Assembly: GCA_951812755.1 (NCBI GenBank) | Contig: OX638329.1 | Location: 1,039,339-1,103,338, forward strand | Length of the DNA stretch: 64,000 nucleotides | Source: an uncultured Latescibacterota bacterium | GTDB taxonomy: Bacteria; Latescibacterota; UBA2968 | Reading direction: 5' to 3' | Shown here: piece by piece, positions 9,951 to 16,930 of the stretch | Numbering within the stretch: the stretch's first letter is position 1 | How the letters are laid out: each line of letters opens with the position of its first letter | The notes under the pieces: generated by a model | What the model was told of the DNA's origin: nothing | Database searches by the model: none | Seen by the model: the letters and a program-made list of their open reading frames with translations, nothing else | Position numbers and translations under genes: made by a program

Positions 9951-10172
9951 TGATGTTCACTTCTATATGTCGCAAGACTTACGCCACGATGCAGTAGTGC
10001 CAGTAATGAACTTCAAAAATGTCTGAATTTCAAGATAAAAAAACGGTCAGTGGTTAAAGGCGGTGAGACGTGAGACGGAAAAGGAGAGTACACCACCCAA
10101 CTCATCAGTCTCCATCATCGGTACTGACGTTGTGCTCTACATGCAGCCCGCTTTACTCCCTATTTTTAATTT

Positions 10173-11114
10173 TTAATTCTCAATTCTTAATTCCCTTGCC
10201 AGCGCGACTGCGCCGAGAAGTACAGAGCGGTTTTTGAGTTTGGCGGGGGCGATTTTGAGGTGTGGACGGTGAACCGGCATGAGGAATCGACGGGTTTCTC
10301 GTCGTAGCGGTTGAAAAAGAACGCGCCCGGCGTTTGAGACGCCGCCTCCGATGACGATGACGTCGGGGGCGAATGCGTTTATGGCTATTGCCAGACCCTG
10401 TCCGAGGTCGGTGCAGATTTCATCGACGAGTGCTCTGGCATAAGGGTCTCCAGAACGCGCGGTGTCAAAAAGGGTTTTGGCTGTGATGGGGTTGTTGTTT
10501 GCGACTCGCGCGATTGCGATGCCTTTGCGCGGATGTTTTTGCACTGCTGCTGTTGCGCGCCTGGCGATGGCAGTGCCCGAACAGAGGGCTTCGAGGCAGC
10601 CGCGGTTGCCGCAGTCGCATTGGGGTCCGTCGCGCAAGATGGGCACATGGCCGAGTTCGCCAGCATATCCGTTGCCACCGCGGTAAATTTCGCCGTTGAT
10701 GATAATGCCCCCGCCAATGCCGGTGCTGACGGTGTAGTAGATGATGTGGCGACTGTTTTTTCCCGCGCCAAAGGTAAATTCTCCCAGTGCGCCCACGTTG
10801 GCATCGTTGTCGATTATTGCGGGTACGCCGAGGTGTTGTTCGACCATTTTTGGCAGTGGGCAATCGTCCCATCCGGCGACGTGGGTGGAGTTGACGATGC
10901 GCTGTGTGTCGAAGTTGACGGGACCGCCAAATCCAATGCCGCAGGCCAATACGGGTGATTGTGAGATCAGGGTTTTACTTTCGGCGAGGATGCGGTCAAT
11001 TCTTTTGTCGGCGTGGTCGTTTGTTTGGTGCTGGATGTGTTTGATGACGCGGCCGTTGGGCGAGGCGAGGGCAAGACCAAATTGGGAACCGCCGATGTCA
11101 ATGGCGAGGATCAT
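10173..11114 (-). CDS. ROK family sugar kinase (glucokinase-like)
   Basis: This is a 313-residue cytosolic ROK protein. The N-terminal phosphate-binding loop reads AIDIGGSQFG, and GIGFGGPVN and IDNDANVGALGE follow (catalytic Asp). Then come STGIGGGII, the sugar-contacting ELGHVPI, the zinc motif CDCGNRGCLEA and a C-terminal VIGGGVSNAG. No N-terminal helix-turn-helix is present, so it is an enzyme rather than a ROK repressor. Its sugar is not determined by sequence. The ATG at 11114 has GGAG upstream and overlaps the stop of the MFS gene as ATGA, so the two are translationally coupled. An upstream in-frame extension lies within the MFS gene and is not used. Confidence 0.9.
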   Translation of the reverse strand: MILAIDIGGSQFGLALASPNGRVIKHIQHQTNDHADKRIDRILAESKTLISQSPVLACGIGFGGPVNFDTQRIVNSTHVAGWDDCPLPKMVEQHLGVPAIIDNDANVGALGEFTFGAGKNSRHIIYYTVSTGIGGGIIINGEIYRGGNGYAGELGHVPILRDGPQCDCGNRGCLEALCSGTAIARRATAAVQKHPRKGIAIARVANNNPITAKTLFDTARSGDPYARALVDEICTDLGQGLAIAINAFAPDVIVIGGGVSNAGRVLFQPLRRETRRFLMPVHRPHLKIAPAKLKNRSVLLGAVALARELRIEN

Positions 11115-12316
11115 GATGCGGCTCCATAAGGCAATAGGGTACGGCGCACGAGCAGGGCAAGGATGCCTGAAATGGCAATGGCTGTGACCATGGAGATGGA
11201 TGAGGCGCTGTAGAACTGACTGAAGAGGGTGACAAATAATCCCGCGGTACTCATTTGTATAAATCCCATGAGCGCAGAAGCAAGTCCGGCTTTTTCCGGA
11301 TAGGGTACGATTGCGCCAGCCATTGCCTGGGGGCGCACCATACCACCGCCCATGGTGAACAAACACATTGGGGCGATGATGCTGATGACCGAAAATACGC
11401 CTGCGAGTTTGAGTCCCAGCAGGAGCAGGCCCGCGCCCGCTGCGATCAGGCTGCCAATTTGAATGATGCGTGCGCTACCGAGGCGATTGTTGAGACGGCC
11501 AGATAAAAATGCGCCGATCATGAGTCCCACGGCGACCGATCCAAAACAGAGGCCGTAGAGTTGGGGAGAGACGCCCAACTCGGTGATGAGTACAAAAGAT
11601 GAGTTTGTGATAAAGGCAAACATGCCCCAAAATAAGATGGCGACCATAAGGGTATATCCGAGGTACTGGCGGCTGCTCAGGAGGTCGCGGTAATTGGCTA
11701 TCATGCGCGTTGGATTCAGGGCTGTGGGGTCTATCATGTTATTGGTTTCGGGTACTGCCCATAGGTAGCCGAAAAAGAACAGGCCGCCCAGCGCACTGAG
11801 TACGACAAAGACGGCTTGCCATCCGAAATGGGCTTGCAAAAATCCACCTATTATAGGTGCGAGAATGGGGGCGAGAGCAATGGCTGTGGCCATGTAGGAC
11901 ATTATTCTGGCGGCGTGGATTTCGCCGTATATGTCGCGTACTACAGCGCGGCTTACAGAAGGACCACTGCCTCCGGCAAATCCCTGCAATACACGGGCTA
12001 AGATGAGCGCGCCCACTGTGGGTGCAAATAGGCAACCCAGGCCCGCGAGCGCGTAACAGGATAGGCCGATGAGCAATATGGAGCGACGGCCATATCTGTC
12101 AGAGAGTGGGCCAAAGACGAGTTGTGCCGTGCCCAGTGCTATTAAGAAGAAGGTGACGGCGGGCTGGATGTGGGTGGGATGGGTTTGAAACTCCTCAACC
12201 ATTGCGGGCATTGAGGGCAAAAACATGTCAATGGACAGGGGAGGCAGGCCAGATAGGCCGGTTAGCAAGATGGGAATGAGGATGCGAGATGTGGGAGATT
12301 GTCGTTCTGAACTCAA
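11111..12316 (-). CDS. MFS drug/metabolite transporter, Bcr/CflA type
   Basis: This is a twelve-helix inner-membrane MFS transporter of about 401 residues. The N-terminus ILIPILLTGLSGLPPLSIDM and LPSMPAMVEEF match Bcr/CflA family exporters. The loop 2-3 motif reads FGPLSDRYGRRSIL, and the motif C-like region is VLQGFAGGSGPSVSRAVVRD. I chose the TTG start at 12316 because AAAAGGG lies upstream and the reading frame further upstream runs into the yggT gene. It lies 26 bp after yggT and overlaps the ROK kinase start. Pairing with a sugar kinase suggests sugar or drug export, but the substrate is unknown. Confidence 0.88.
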   Translation of the reverse strand: MSSERQSPTSRILIPILLTGLSGLPPLSIDMFLPSMPAMVEEFQTHPTHIQPAVTFFLIALGTAQLVFGPLSDRYGRRSILLIGLSCYALAGLGCLFAPTVGALILARVLQGFAGGSGPSVSRAVVRDIYGEIHAARIMSYMATAIALAPILAPIIGGFLQAHFGWQAVFVVLSALGGLFFFGYLWAVPETNNMIDPTALNPTRMIANYRDLLSSRQYLGYTLMVAILFWGMFAFITNSSFVLITELGVSPQLYGLCFGSVAVGLMIGAFLSGRLNNRLGSARIIQIGSLIAAGAGLLLLGLKLAGVFSVISIIAPMCLFTMGGGMVRPQAMAGAIVPYPEKAGLASALMGFIQMSTAGLFVTLFSQFYSASSISMVTAIAISGILALLVRRTLLPYGAAS

Positions 12317-12342
12317 ATTATGCCCTTTTATGGGAGAGGGGA

Positions 12343-12570
12343 CTAAATCAGGGATATGATGAACCAGATAATGACGATGGCGATAAAGGGCGATATGTCC
12401 AGCCCGCCCAGGTCCGGCAATAGACGGCGAATGGGTACGAGCACCGGATCTGTGATGGCGCATATTATTTTGATGAGTGGGTTGTATGGATTGGGATTTA
12501 TCCACGAGATGAGTGCTCGCGCAATGATGATGTAGCCATAAATTTTGAGCAGGTTTGCCAGGAAGAACAT
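12343..12570 (-). CDS. yggT: YggT family small membrane protein
   Basis: The protein is 75 residues with two hydrophobic segments: FFLANLLKIYGYIIIARALI at the N-terminus and SPFIAIVIIWFIISLI at the C-terminus. Between them is the family signature SWINPNPYNPLIK and ITDPVLVPIRRLLP. YggT proteins have one or two such repeats, and this one has a single repeat. Their role is unclear, with links to osmotic stress and division-site biology. AAAGG lies 7 nt before the ATG at 12570, and a promoter-like sequence lies upstream. It heads the yggT-MFS-ROK gene string. Confidence 0.9.
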   Translation of the reverse strand: MFFLANLLKIYGYIIIARALISWINPNPYNPLIKIICAITDPVLVPIRRLLPDLGGLDISPFIAIVIIWFIISLI

Positions 12571-12609
12571 AAGAGGACCTTTCGAATGTGGTTTCAGAGG
12601 CGATGTGTT

Positions 12610-12637
12610 AAATTATCAGTTTGTGCGAGAAAAGCAA
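12610..12637 (-). promoter_or_regulatory. putative promoter of the yggT-MFS-ROK operon
   Basis: On the minus strand, TTGCTT and TAATTT are separated by 16 nt, about 40 bp before the yggT start. The -35 box and spacer equal those of the putative nqr promoter. Confidence 0.4.
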
Positions 12638-12677
12638 CGGAAAAGCCAGGACTGATCAATCCGCCTCGAGTACGCGC

Positions 12678-12716
12678 AAACGGCCTTGAGTCGTTGATCA
12701 CTCAAGGCCGTTTTTT
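12678..12716 (+). terminator. strong rho-independent terminator without an obvious upstream gene
   Basis: A 14-bp perfect stem (AAACGGCCTTGAGT / ACTCAAGGCCGTTT) with an 8-nt loop is followed by a T run on the plus strand. The only annotated neighbour upstream is yggT on the other strand. It may therefore end a short untranslated transcript starting between 12571 and 12670. Confidence 0.8.
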
Positions 12717-12817
12717 GTCAAAATTAATACATCAAGACGTCATGTGTGACTTTAAAATAATGGCGAAGAAAACAAGCAATCAGTGCTCAGCAGTCAGAAA
12801 AACAAGGATTTTAGAGC

Positions 12818-12850
12818 TGTCATTGCGGCAGGGTGTTAGCCGCAATCCAG
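12818..12850 (+). repeat. palindromic repeat family 1, copy 2
   Basis: It begins TGTCATTGCGGC and ends GCCGCAATCCAG, with a centre differing from copy 1. It directly abuts the 3' end of the truncated membrane-protein frame at 12852. Confidence 0.8.
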
Positions 12851-12851
12851 T

Positions 12852-13088
12852 CTATCGAAAAAATATATCAACAAATTTTTTTGAAAGAGTATTAAGGCTT
12901 CCGGTCTGCTTAGCACGTTTCTGAAATGGCAAAAATCCCTTGATGGCATTGATCACTTGTGAGACAGCAATTAGGAACCCCCAAATTATGCCATACTCAT
13001 TCCAAATAACCCATCCACCAATGCTCGAACTGGAGGTGACAGCCAAAAATATCTGTATCCGGTTATCCCATTTTTCTAAGAGACTGTT
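12852..13088 (-). pseudogene. truncated small membrane-protein gene
   Basis: The open frame reads LLEKWDNRIQIFLAVTSSSS, then IGGWVIWNEYGIIWGFLIAV and SQVINAIKGFLPFQKRAKQ. This looks like a genuine protein with a hydrophobic pair flanked by charged residues. It has no ATG, because upstream the frame meets TAA inside a terminal-inverted-repeat-like sequence (13076-13095). It ends within a few bases of a family 1 repeat. I therefore call it a fragment cut at the 5' side by a small inserted element. I do not recognise the family with confidence. The arrangement resembles two-helix membrane effectors, but that is only a guess. Confidence 0.5.
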
Positions 13089-13130
13089 TTAAAACTCATT
13101 TTGCCCCTTCTTGGCTATGCTCTATTGCCC

Positions 13131-13255
13131 TGTCATTCTGAGCGGAGCGCAGCGGAGTCGAAGGAGCGGGGTACAACTGGCCGCCTCTCAGGCCAGTTCA
13201 TCTCTTACCAACTCAGGTGGAAAAGATGCTTCGGCTACGCTCAGCATGACAAAAC
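13131..13255. repeat. dispersed palindromic element (TGTCATTCTGAGCG / CGCTCAGCATGACA type)
   Basis: The outer arms TGTCATTCTGAGCG (from 13131) and CGCTCAGCATGACA (to about 13251) are inverted, with inner words GGAGTCGAAGGA and GCTTCGGCTA. This type of element is seen scattered in many bacterial genomes. The copy here is split by a family 2 repeat. Confidence 0.6.
13164..13202 (+). repeat. palindromic repeat family 2, copy 2
   Basis: It begins GAGCGGGGTACAACTGGCCG and ends CAGGCCAGTTCAT. The arms differ from copy 1 by paired changes that keep the hairpin. Confidence 0.7.
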
Positions 13256-13301
13256 GCCTGACATGCGTAACATCAGGTATTAATTTTAAAACAGCTTCTA
13301 A

Positions 13302-13614
13302 GTGTATCTGATAGGCTTGTAAATAATAAACATTAGCCCTAAGTTGTACTAAGGTATCCCAGTATAGGCTTTGATAGTTCAAGTTAAATTACCCCTTCCC
13401 GTCCCCACTATTCGCCGGTTCACGACACGCGCAGAAAGTATAACGTGTGTGAAATTTTTTTCAAAAAATATAGAGCTATTTCACTCTCTGTCAAGCGGTA
13501 GTATTGAAAGCAATAACGGATCGTCCGCAATTCCCGTGATGCACGTGTTTTTTTTAGTGCCAGAGGCTTTTTGTATGTTGCACACGTTGGAAAAATTTGA
13601 TATTAATAAGTGAT
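13302..13614. other. intergenic region without recognisable gene
   Basis: This AT-rich stretch precedes the M16 peptidase gene. An 80-codon open frame from 13371 to 13613 has no ribosome site or family resemblance. No clear promoter pair was found. Confidence 0.4.
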
Positions 13615-13656
13615 TGTCATCGCGGCATGATTAAAGCCGCAATCCAGGAGGTTTTT
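13615..13656 (+). repeat. palindromic repeat family 1, copy 3
   Basis: It begins TGTCATCGCGGC and continues GCCGCAATCCAGGAGGTTTT. The left arm has one change that weakens the hairpin. It ends 24 bp before the M16 peptidase start and is therefore likely transcribed in its leader. Confidence 0.75.
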
Positions 13657-13679
13657 AGCTGACTACGAGGACTTTTTTT

Positions 13680-16400
13680 ATGCATTCCAGATATTTTTTT
13701 CTTCTACTTTGTCTTTTGCCGCTTCAGGTGCTGGCAAGTTCGCCGGCATATCAAAAGGTCGCCGATGTTTCGCTTGCAGGGTCGCTTTCTCTCCAGCATT
13801 ATCGCCTTACCAATGGTCTTCAGGTTGCGATTGTGGAGGACGATACCCGCCCCGTTGTGACGTGTCAAATTGCCTATCGCGTGGGGTCTTCTCACGAGGC
13901 ACCCGGTCGGCAGGGCATGGCGCATCTGGTCGAGCATCTCGCGCTGGATCGGTCATTTTTAGAATCGCTCCATCTTTTGGGCGCGCCACACGCCAATGCC
14001 AGCACATCGAGAGACGGTACGAAATACTACGCGACGATTCCCAAAGCGCAGCTGGATACGCTGATCGCCTATTTTGCACAGATTATGACACAGTTTGACG
14101 TTCCGCGGGAAGCATTCGATCTCGAAAAAGAGGTGGTTCTGGGTGAATGGGCACGCAGCGCCAATAGTGCGCGTCGGCTTCTTTATAGAAAATTATATGC
14201 CCGCATGTTTGCAGGACATCCCTATCGGTACGATATTTTGGGTCACCAAGATACGATTAAAACTTTTACTCTGGAGCAAGCGACCGCATTTCACAAGCGT
14301 TATTACGTGCCGAATAATGCATGTCTTGTAATTGTTGGAGATGTGAAAGGGGCTGATATTTTGCCCGTTGTGGTTCAAAATTTTGGAGGGATTCCGGAGG
14401 ACGAGGGGTTTATTCACGATGATGTTGATACGCTGGATGTCGCGTCTGTACCCCAGGATTCCCTGCAATCTACAAGTGGGTTGCATACTTCTGTTTGGGG
14501 CGTTTGGCGTATTCCGACAGGTATGCATCCCGACTCTTATCCTTTGTATTTGTTTGATCAAGCTCTTTTTGAAGGTGAATATTCTCTTGCGCGTCAAAGA
14601 CTAATCGGTTCGGGAAAGGTTCTTGGGATAAACTCCTATTTTCTCTCTCTGCGCGATAAAGCACTGTATTATTATATCGTCGAATTACCTTCGGGTGCGG
14701 GTTATGACGTTAGGGCAATGCCACAAATTATTCAAACGGCTGTCGATTCTTTTTCTGAGGAGCACCTCTTGCTGGCGAAAAACGAAGCGCGTAAGAGTTT
14801 ATATCGCACGATAACCAGTCAGTCCCGTCTGGCAAATGCGATGTCTTCTGGATTTATTCGCACCAATGATCCTGCTTATGATCTCAAATGGATACAAAAT
14901 CTCGATGGTGTTACTGTGGCGGATATCAAACGGGTGGCGAAGCAATATCTTTTAGACCAGCCGCCCCACACCTTTGTTCTGTACACATCACCAAAGCGAC
15001 CCCCATCGCGGCGCGTGTGGCTTTATGTGGGTGTTGTGTGGGTTCTCGTGGGACTGGGAGGATGCTGGTACTGGCGACGGCGAGCATTTGCTGTCGGGTT
15101 ATTTGTAGTCCTTTGCAATATTTCGGCGGCAGATGCAGAAATCCCCAATCACAAGATATATTACGTGCAGGATACGCGCGTATCGCAAACGCGACTTTGG
15201 ATGACGTATTATACCGGAGGCTATCGGCAGGAGACAGTAGAGACGCACGGTTTGTCCTTTGCGTTTCTACGGCTGAGTGATTTGGCATTACACGAGGAAG
15301 ATAAAAAAGAAATGGATCGACTTGGCGCAGAGTTCTGGTTCAATATTTCTGACCGATATGTCACCGTTGGCATGACCGTGTTTAGTGAAAATTTTGAGGC
15401 GGCTTTGAGACATCTGAAAGCGATGATGGAAGATCTCAAATTTTCTGAAGAACTGCTGAACAGGGAACGGGCGCGAATCATAGACGATTTTGAGGATTAT
15501 ATCGATGACCGCGAGACGACAGAGCTTTTTCGCTATCACCTGTACAAATACAATAAAGACCGGCGGAGGGGCACGCGCACAGCACTTGAAAATCTGACTG
15601 TGCAAGACTTGCAAAAATTTTGGGATAAGACTTTGCGTGCAAAGGTGCTTTTTTTCTATGTGATTTCCGATCTCAGTGAATCGGAGATTGATCGCAGTTT
15701 ACGCGTGATAACGCACAACCGACCTCGAGATGGTTTTTCGCCACATCCCCGGCCAAAACGCAAAGAAATTACGGGTATACGTGCTATCATTTCTCCGTCT
15801 TCCCATTTGACTGATAATTGCCATTGGATAACCAATGGCTTGCCCCGCACAAATGAGGATTGGTTTGCACAAACGATTCTGGTCAATGCATTGAACCGCC
15901 TTTTGTTCATTCGGCTGCGTGAACAAAAGGGCTGGTGTTATTCGGCAGGCGTGAGTATTAGGGAATGGGTGTCGCCGCCAATAATACGCTTTTCGGCTAA
16001 TCCTCGAGATGCTCATACCTCTAAGCTTGTTCCCGAGATGTTTCGATTGATTCACCAGTGTTTGTCTGAGCCAGATTTTTGGGCGCAAGTGGAGAAAGGA
16101 CGCGAAAGGCTCAAGCGGGCGTATCATTTGCAACTCGGTCCGCAGACCAGGCTCAGCCAGCAGGTGCGCTATGACCGAGATGGGGTGCCTGTTCTTTCTC
16201 TGGCGGAATACGAATCGGCTATTGATGGGGTGACAGAAGAGGATATTCGCCGCGTTTTCAAAAGGATGCTAAAAGGTCAGAACAAATTGCCACTGCTGAT
16301 GTTTATTTATGGGAATGCCGACAGCATTAAGGACGCATTGAGGCGGGGGGATATCATGGGCAGGACAACGGTTTTTGATATTCAGACTCTGCTTGAGTAA
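13680..16400 (+). CDS. M16 family zinc peptidase, two M16 modules joined by a membrane helix
   Basis: This is a 906-residue exported protein. The signal peptide covers about residues 1-20. The first M16 module carries the inverted zinc motif HLVEH at residues 82-86, with the downstream glutamates in EKEVVLGEW (149-157) as third ligand candidates. Near residues 443-480 a hydrophobic stretch (WLYVGVVWVLVGLGGCWYW, then AFAVGLFVVLC) looks like an internal membrane anchor followed by a signal-like sequence ending SAADAE. The second module (about 490-900) has the M16 fold, including FIRLREQKGWCYSAGV, but no HxxEH, as expected of the inactive partner. Normally such pairs are separate genes or fused without a membrane segment. 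The gene is monocistronic and ends in the terminator-like hairpin at 16457. Confidence 0.88.
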   Translation: MHSRYFFLLLCLLPLQVLASSPAYQKVADVSLAGSLSLQHYRLTNGLQVAIVEDDTRPVVTCQIAYRVGSSHEAPGRQGMAHLVEHLALDRSFLESLHLLGAPHANASTSRDGTKYYATIPKAQLDTLIAYFAQIMTQFDVPREAFDLEKEVVLGEWARSANSARRLLYRKLYARMFAGHPYRYDILGHQDTIKTFTLEQATAFHKRYYVPNNACLVIVGDVKGADILPVVVQNFGGIPEDEGFIHDDVDTLDVASVPQDSLQSTSGLHTSVWGVWRIPTGMHPDSYPLYLFDQALFEGEYSLARQRLIGSGKVLGINSYFLSLRDKALYYYIVELPSGAGYDVRAMPQIIQTAVDSFSEEHLLLAKNEARKSLYRTITSQSRLANAMSSGFIRTNDPAYDLKWIQNLDGVTVADIKRVAKQYLLDQPPHTFVLYTSPKRPPSRRVWLYVGVVWVLVGLGGCWYWRRRAFAVGLFVVLCNISAADAEIPNHKIYYVQDTRVSQTRLWMTYYTGGYRQETVETHGLSFAFLRLSDLALHEEDKKEMDRLGAEFWFNISDRYVTVGMTVFSENFEAALRHLKAMMEDLKFSEELLNRERARIIDDFEDYIDDRETTELFRYHLYKYNKDRRRGTRTALENLTVQDLQKFWDKTLRAKVLFFYVISDLSESEIDRSLRVITHNRPRDGFSPHPRPKRKEITGIRAIISPSSHLTDNCHWITNGLPRTNEDWFAQTILVNALNRLLFIRLREQKGWCYSAGVSIREWVSPPIIRFSANPRDAHTSKLVPEMFRLIHQCLSEPDFWAQVEKGRERLKRAYHLQLGPQTRLSQQVRYDRDGVPVLSLAEYESAIDGVTEEDIRRVFKRMLKGQNKLPLLMFIYGNADSIKDALRRGDIMGRTTVFDIQTLLE

Positions 16401-16456
16401 TAATTTTCTTTTAGACTCTTGACGTTGTTTTTGAAGTTGGCTATGTTTTATATGCC

Positions 16457-16529
16457 GCGGGTTGCCTCAGCATTTCTGTTTATTTCCTCCCTCCCGATAA
16501 ATAGAGTGCTGTTGGCAGCCCGCTTTTTT
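16457..16529 (+). terminator. hairpin A, terminator of the M16 gene with a C-rich apical loop
   Basis: The outer stem GCGGGTTGCC / GGCAGCCCGC (one wobble) continues with CAGCA/TGCTG and an inner TTTAT/ATAAA. It presents a 13-nt loop TTCCTCCCTCCCG. A T run follows at 16524. It probably terminates the M16 transcript. Confidence 0.75.
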
Positions 16530-16578
16530 ATTGACAGGGTTATTTTTGGAATTTATTTTGCTTTTGTAGCAGAATTAC

Positions 16579-16624
16579 AAAGCCTTTGAGGGTGTCGGGA
16601 GGGAGCCCTCAAAGGCTTTTTTAT
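16579..16624 (+). terminator. hairpin B, terminator-like with a G-rich loop
   Basis: A perfect 14-bp stem (AAAGCCTTTGAGGG / CCCTCAAAGGCTTT) holds a 13-nt loop TGTCGGGAGGGAG and is followed by T residues. Ten loop bases (CGGGAGGGAG) are exactly complementary to the loop of hairpin A. Confidence 0.8.
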
Positions 16625-16639
16625 TTTATAAATAAAAAA

Positions 16640-16673
16640 GAGGCGCCGGTTGGGAGGGTATAACCAACGCCTC
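16640..16673 (+). ncRNA. hairpin C of the cluster, GGGAGGG loop
   Basis: The stem GAGGCG / CGCCTC is continued by GGTT/AACC over a small internal loop. The apical loop is GGGAGGGTAT. There is no T run, so it is not a terminator. Assignment as part of an RNA is tentative. Confidence 0.5.
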
Positions 16674-16738
16674 AAGGGATGTTGCATGGTACCGGATTAG
16701 ACGCATTTGTACAGAAAAGAGTTCCAAGAAAGAGTAAC

Positions 16739-16773
16739 GGCGTTGACTCAGCCGGGGTATAGGAGTCAACGCC
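16739..16773 (+). ncRNA. hairpin D of the cluster
   Basis: A perfect 11-bp stem GGCGTTGACTC / GAGTCAACGCC has a 13-nt loop AGCCGGGGTATAG. It lacks a T run. The loop length equals that of hairpins A and B. Confidence 0.5.
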
Positions 16774-16781
16774 GATATTTT

Positions 16782-16800
16782 TGCGACACGCTTTGTCGCA
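16782..16800 (+). ncRNA. hairpin E of the cluster
   Basis: A 7-bp stem TGCGACA / TGTCGCA with loop CGCTT is followed by an AT-rich stretch. It could be the 3' end of a structured transcript or a weak terminator. Confidence 0.4.
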
Positions 16801-16930
16801 TATTATTTTACTTTTAAGGGCTGGAAAGGTTCCCGAATGGTGTGATTTTTTGTTGGCTCAAACAAGTTTTAACTTTTTGTTTTATGGTATATATTGTTGA
16901 ATCTCTAAAAGATGTGACCATGGAGAATAC

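Larger units (their letters stand above)
9740..10172. other. repeat-rich intergenic region
   Basis: This 433-bp stretch has no credible gene. It contains two copies of one palindromic repeat family (9765-9803 and a diverged one at 9827-9858), a copy of a second family (9911-9950) and AT-rich AATTAAGAATT-type words at both ends (9752-9822 and 10163-10195). It looks like a landing zone for small mobile repeats beside the decayed gene. Confidence 0.6.
13076..13301. mobile_element. MITE-like element with imperfect terminal inverted repeats
   Basis: The left end (CTAAGAGACTGTTTTAAAAC) and the inverted right end (CTTAGAAGCTGTTTTAAAAT) agree at most positions over about 20 bp. The 226-bp body carries no coding capacity but holds two other palindromic repeats. 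It interrupts the 5' part of the membrane-protein fragment. No transposase gene is present in the window. Confidence 0.45.
16401..16930. other. hairpin-rich intergenic region
   Basis: This 530-bp region between two rightward genes holds five consecutive inverted repeats (16457-16529, 16579-16624, 16640-16673, 16739-16773, 16782-16800), listed separately. I see no coding frame in it. The last 130 bp are AT-rich and must contain the promoter of the DASS gene. Confidence 0.6.

Noticed and set aside
12317-12505. Upstream extension of the MFS protein
   Set aside because: It lies within the yggT gene on the same strand in another frame and gives low-complexity sequence. The TTG at 12316 has a ribosome site.
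12586-12924. A 112-codon rightward frame after yggT
   Set aside because: It runs through the terminator hairpin, a palindromic repeat and the opposite strand of the membrane-protein fragment, with no ribosome site.
13371-13613. An 80-codon rightward frame before the M16 gene
   Set aside because: It has no ribosome site and no recognisable family, and its composition follows the AT-rich spacer.
16640-16800. Integron attC-like sites suggested by consecutive hairpins
   Set aside because: No conserved RYYYAAC/GTTRRRY core sites, no integrase and no cassette genes are present.
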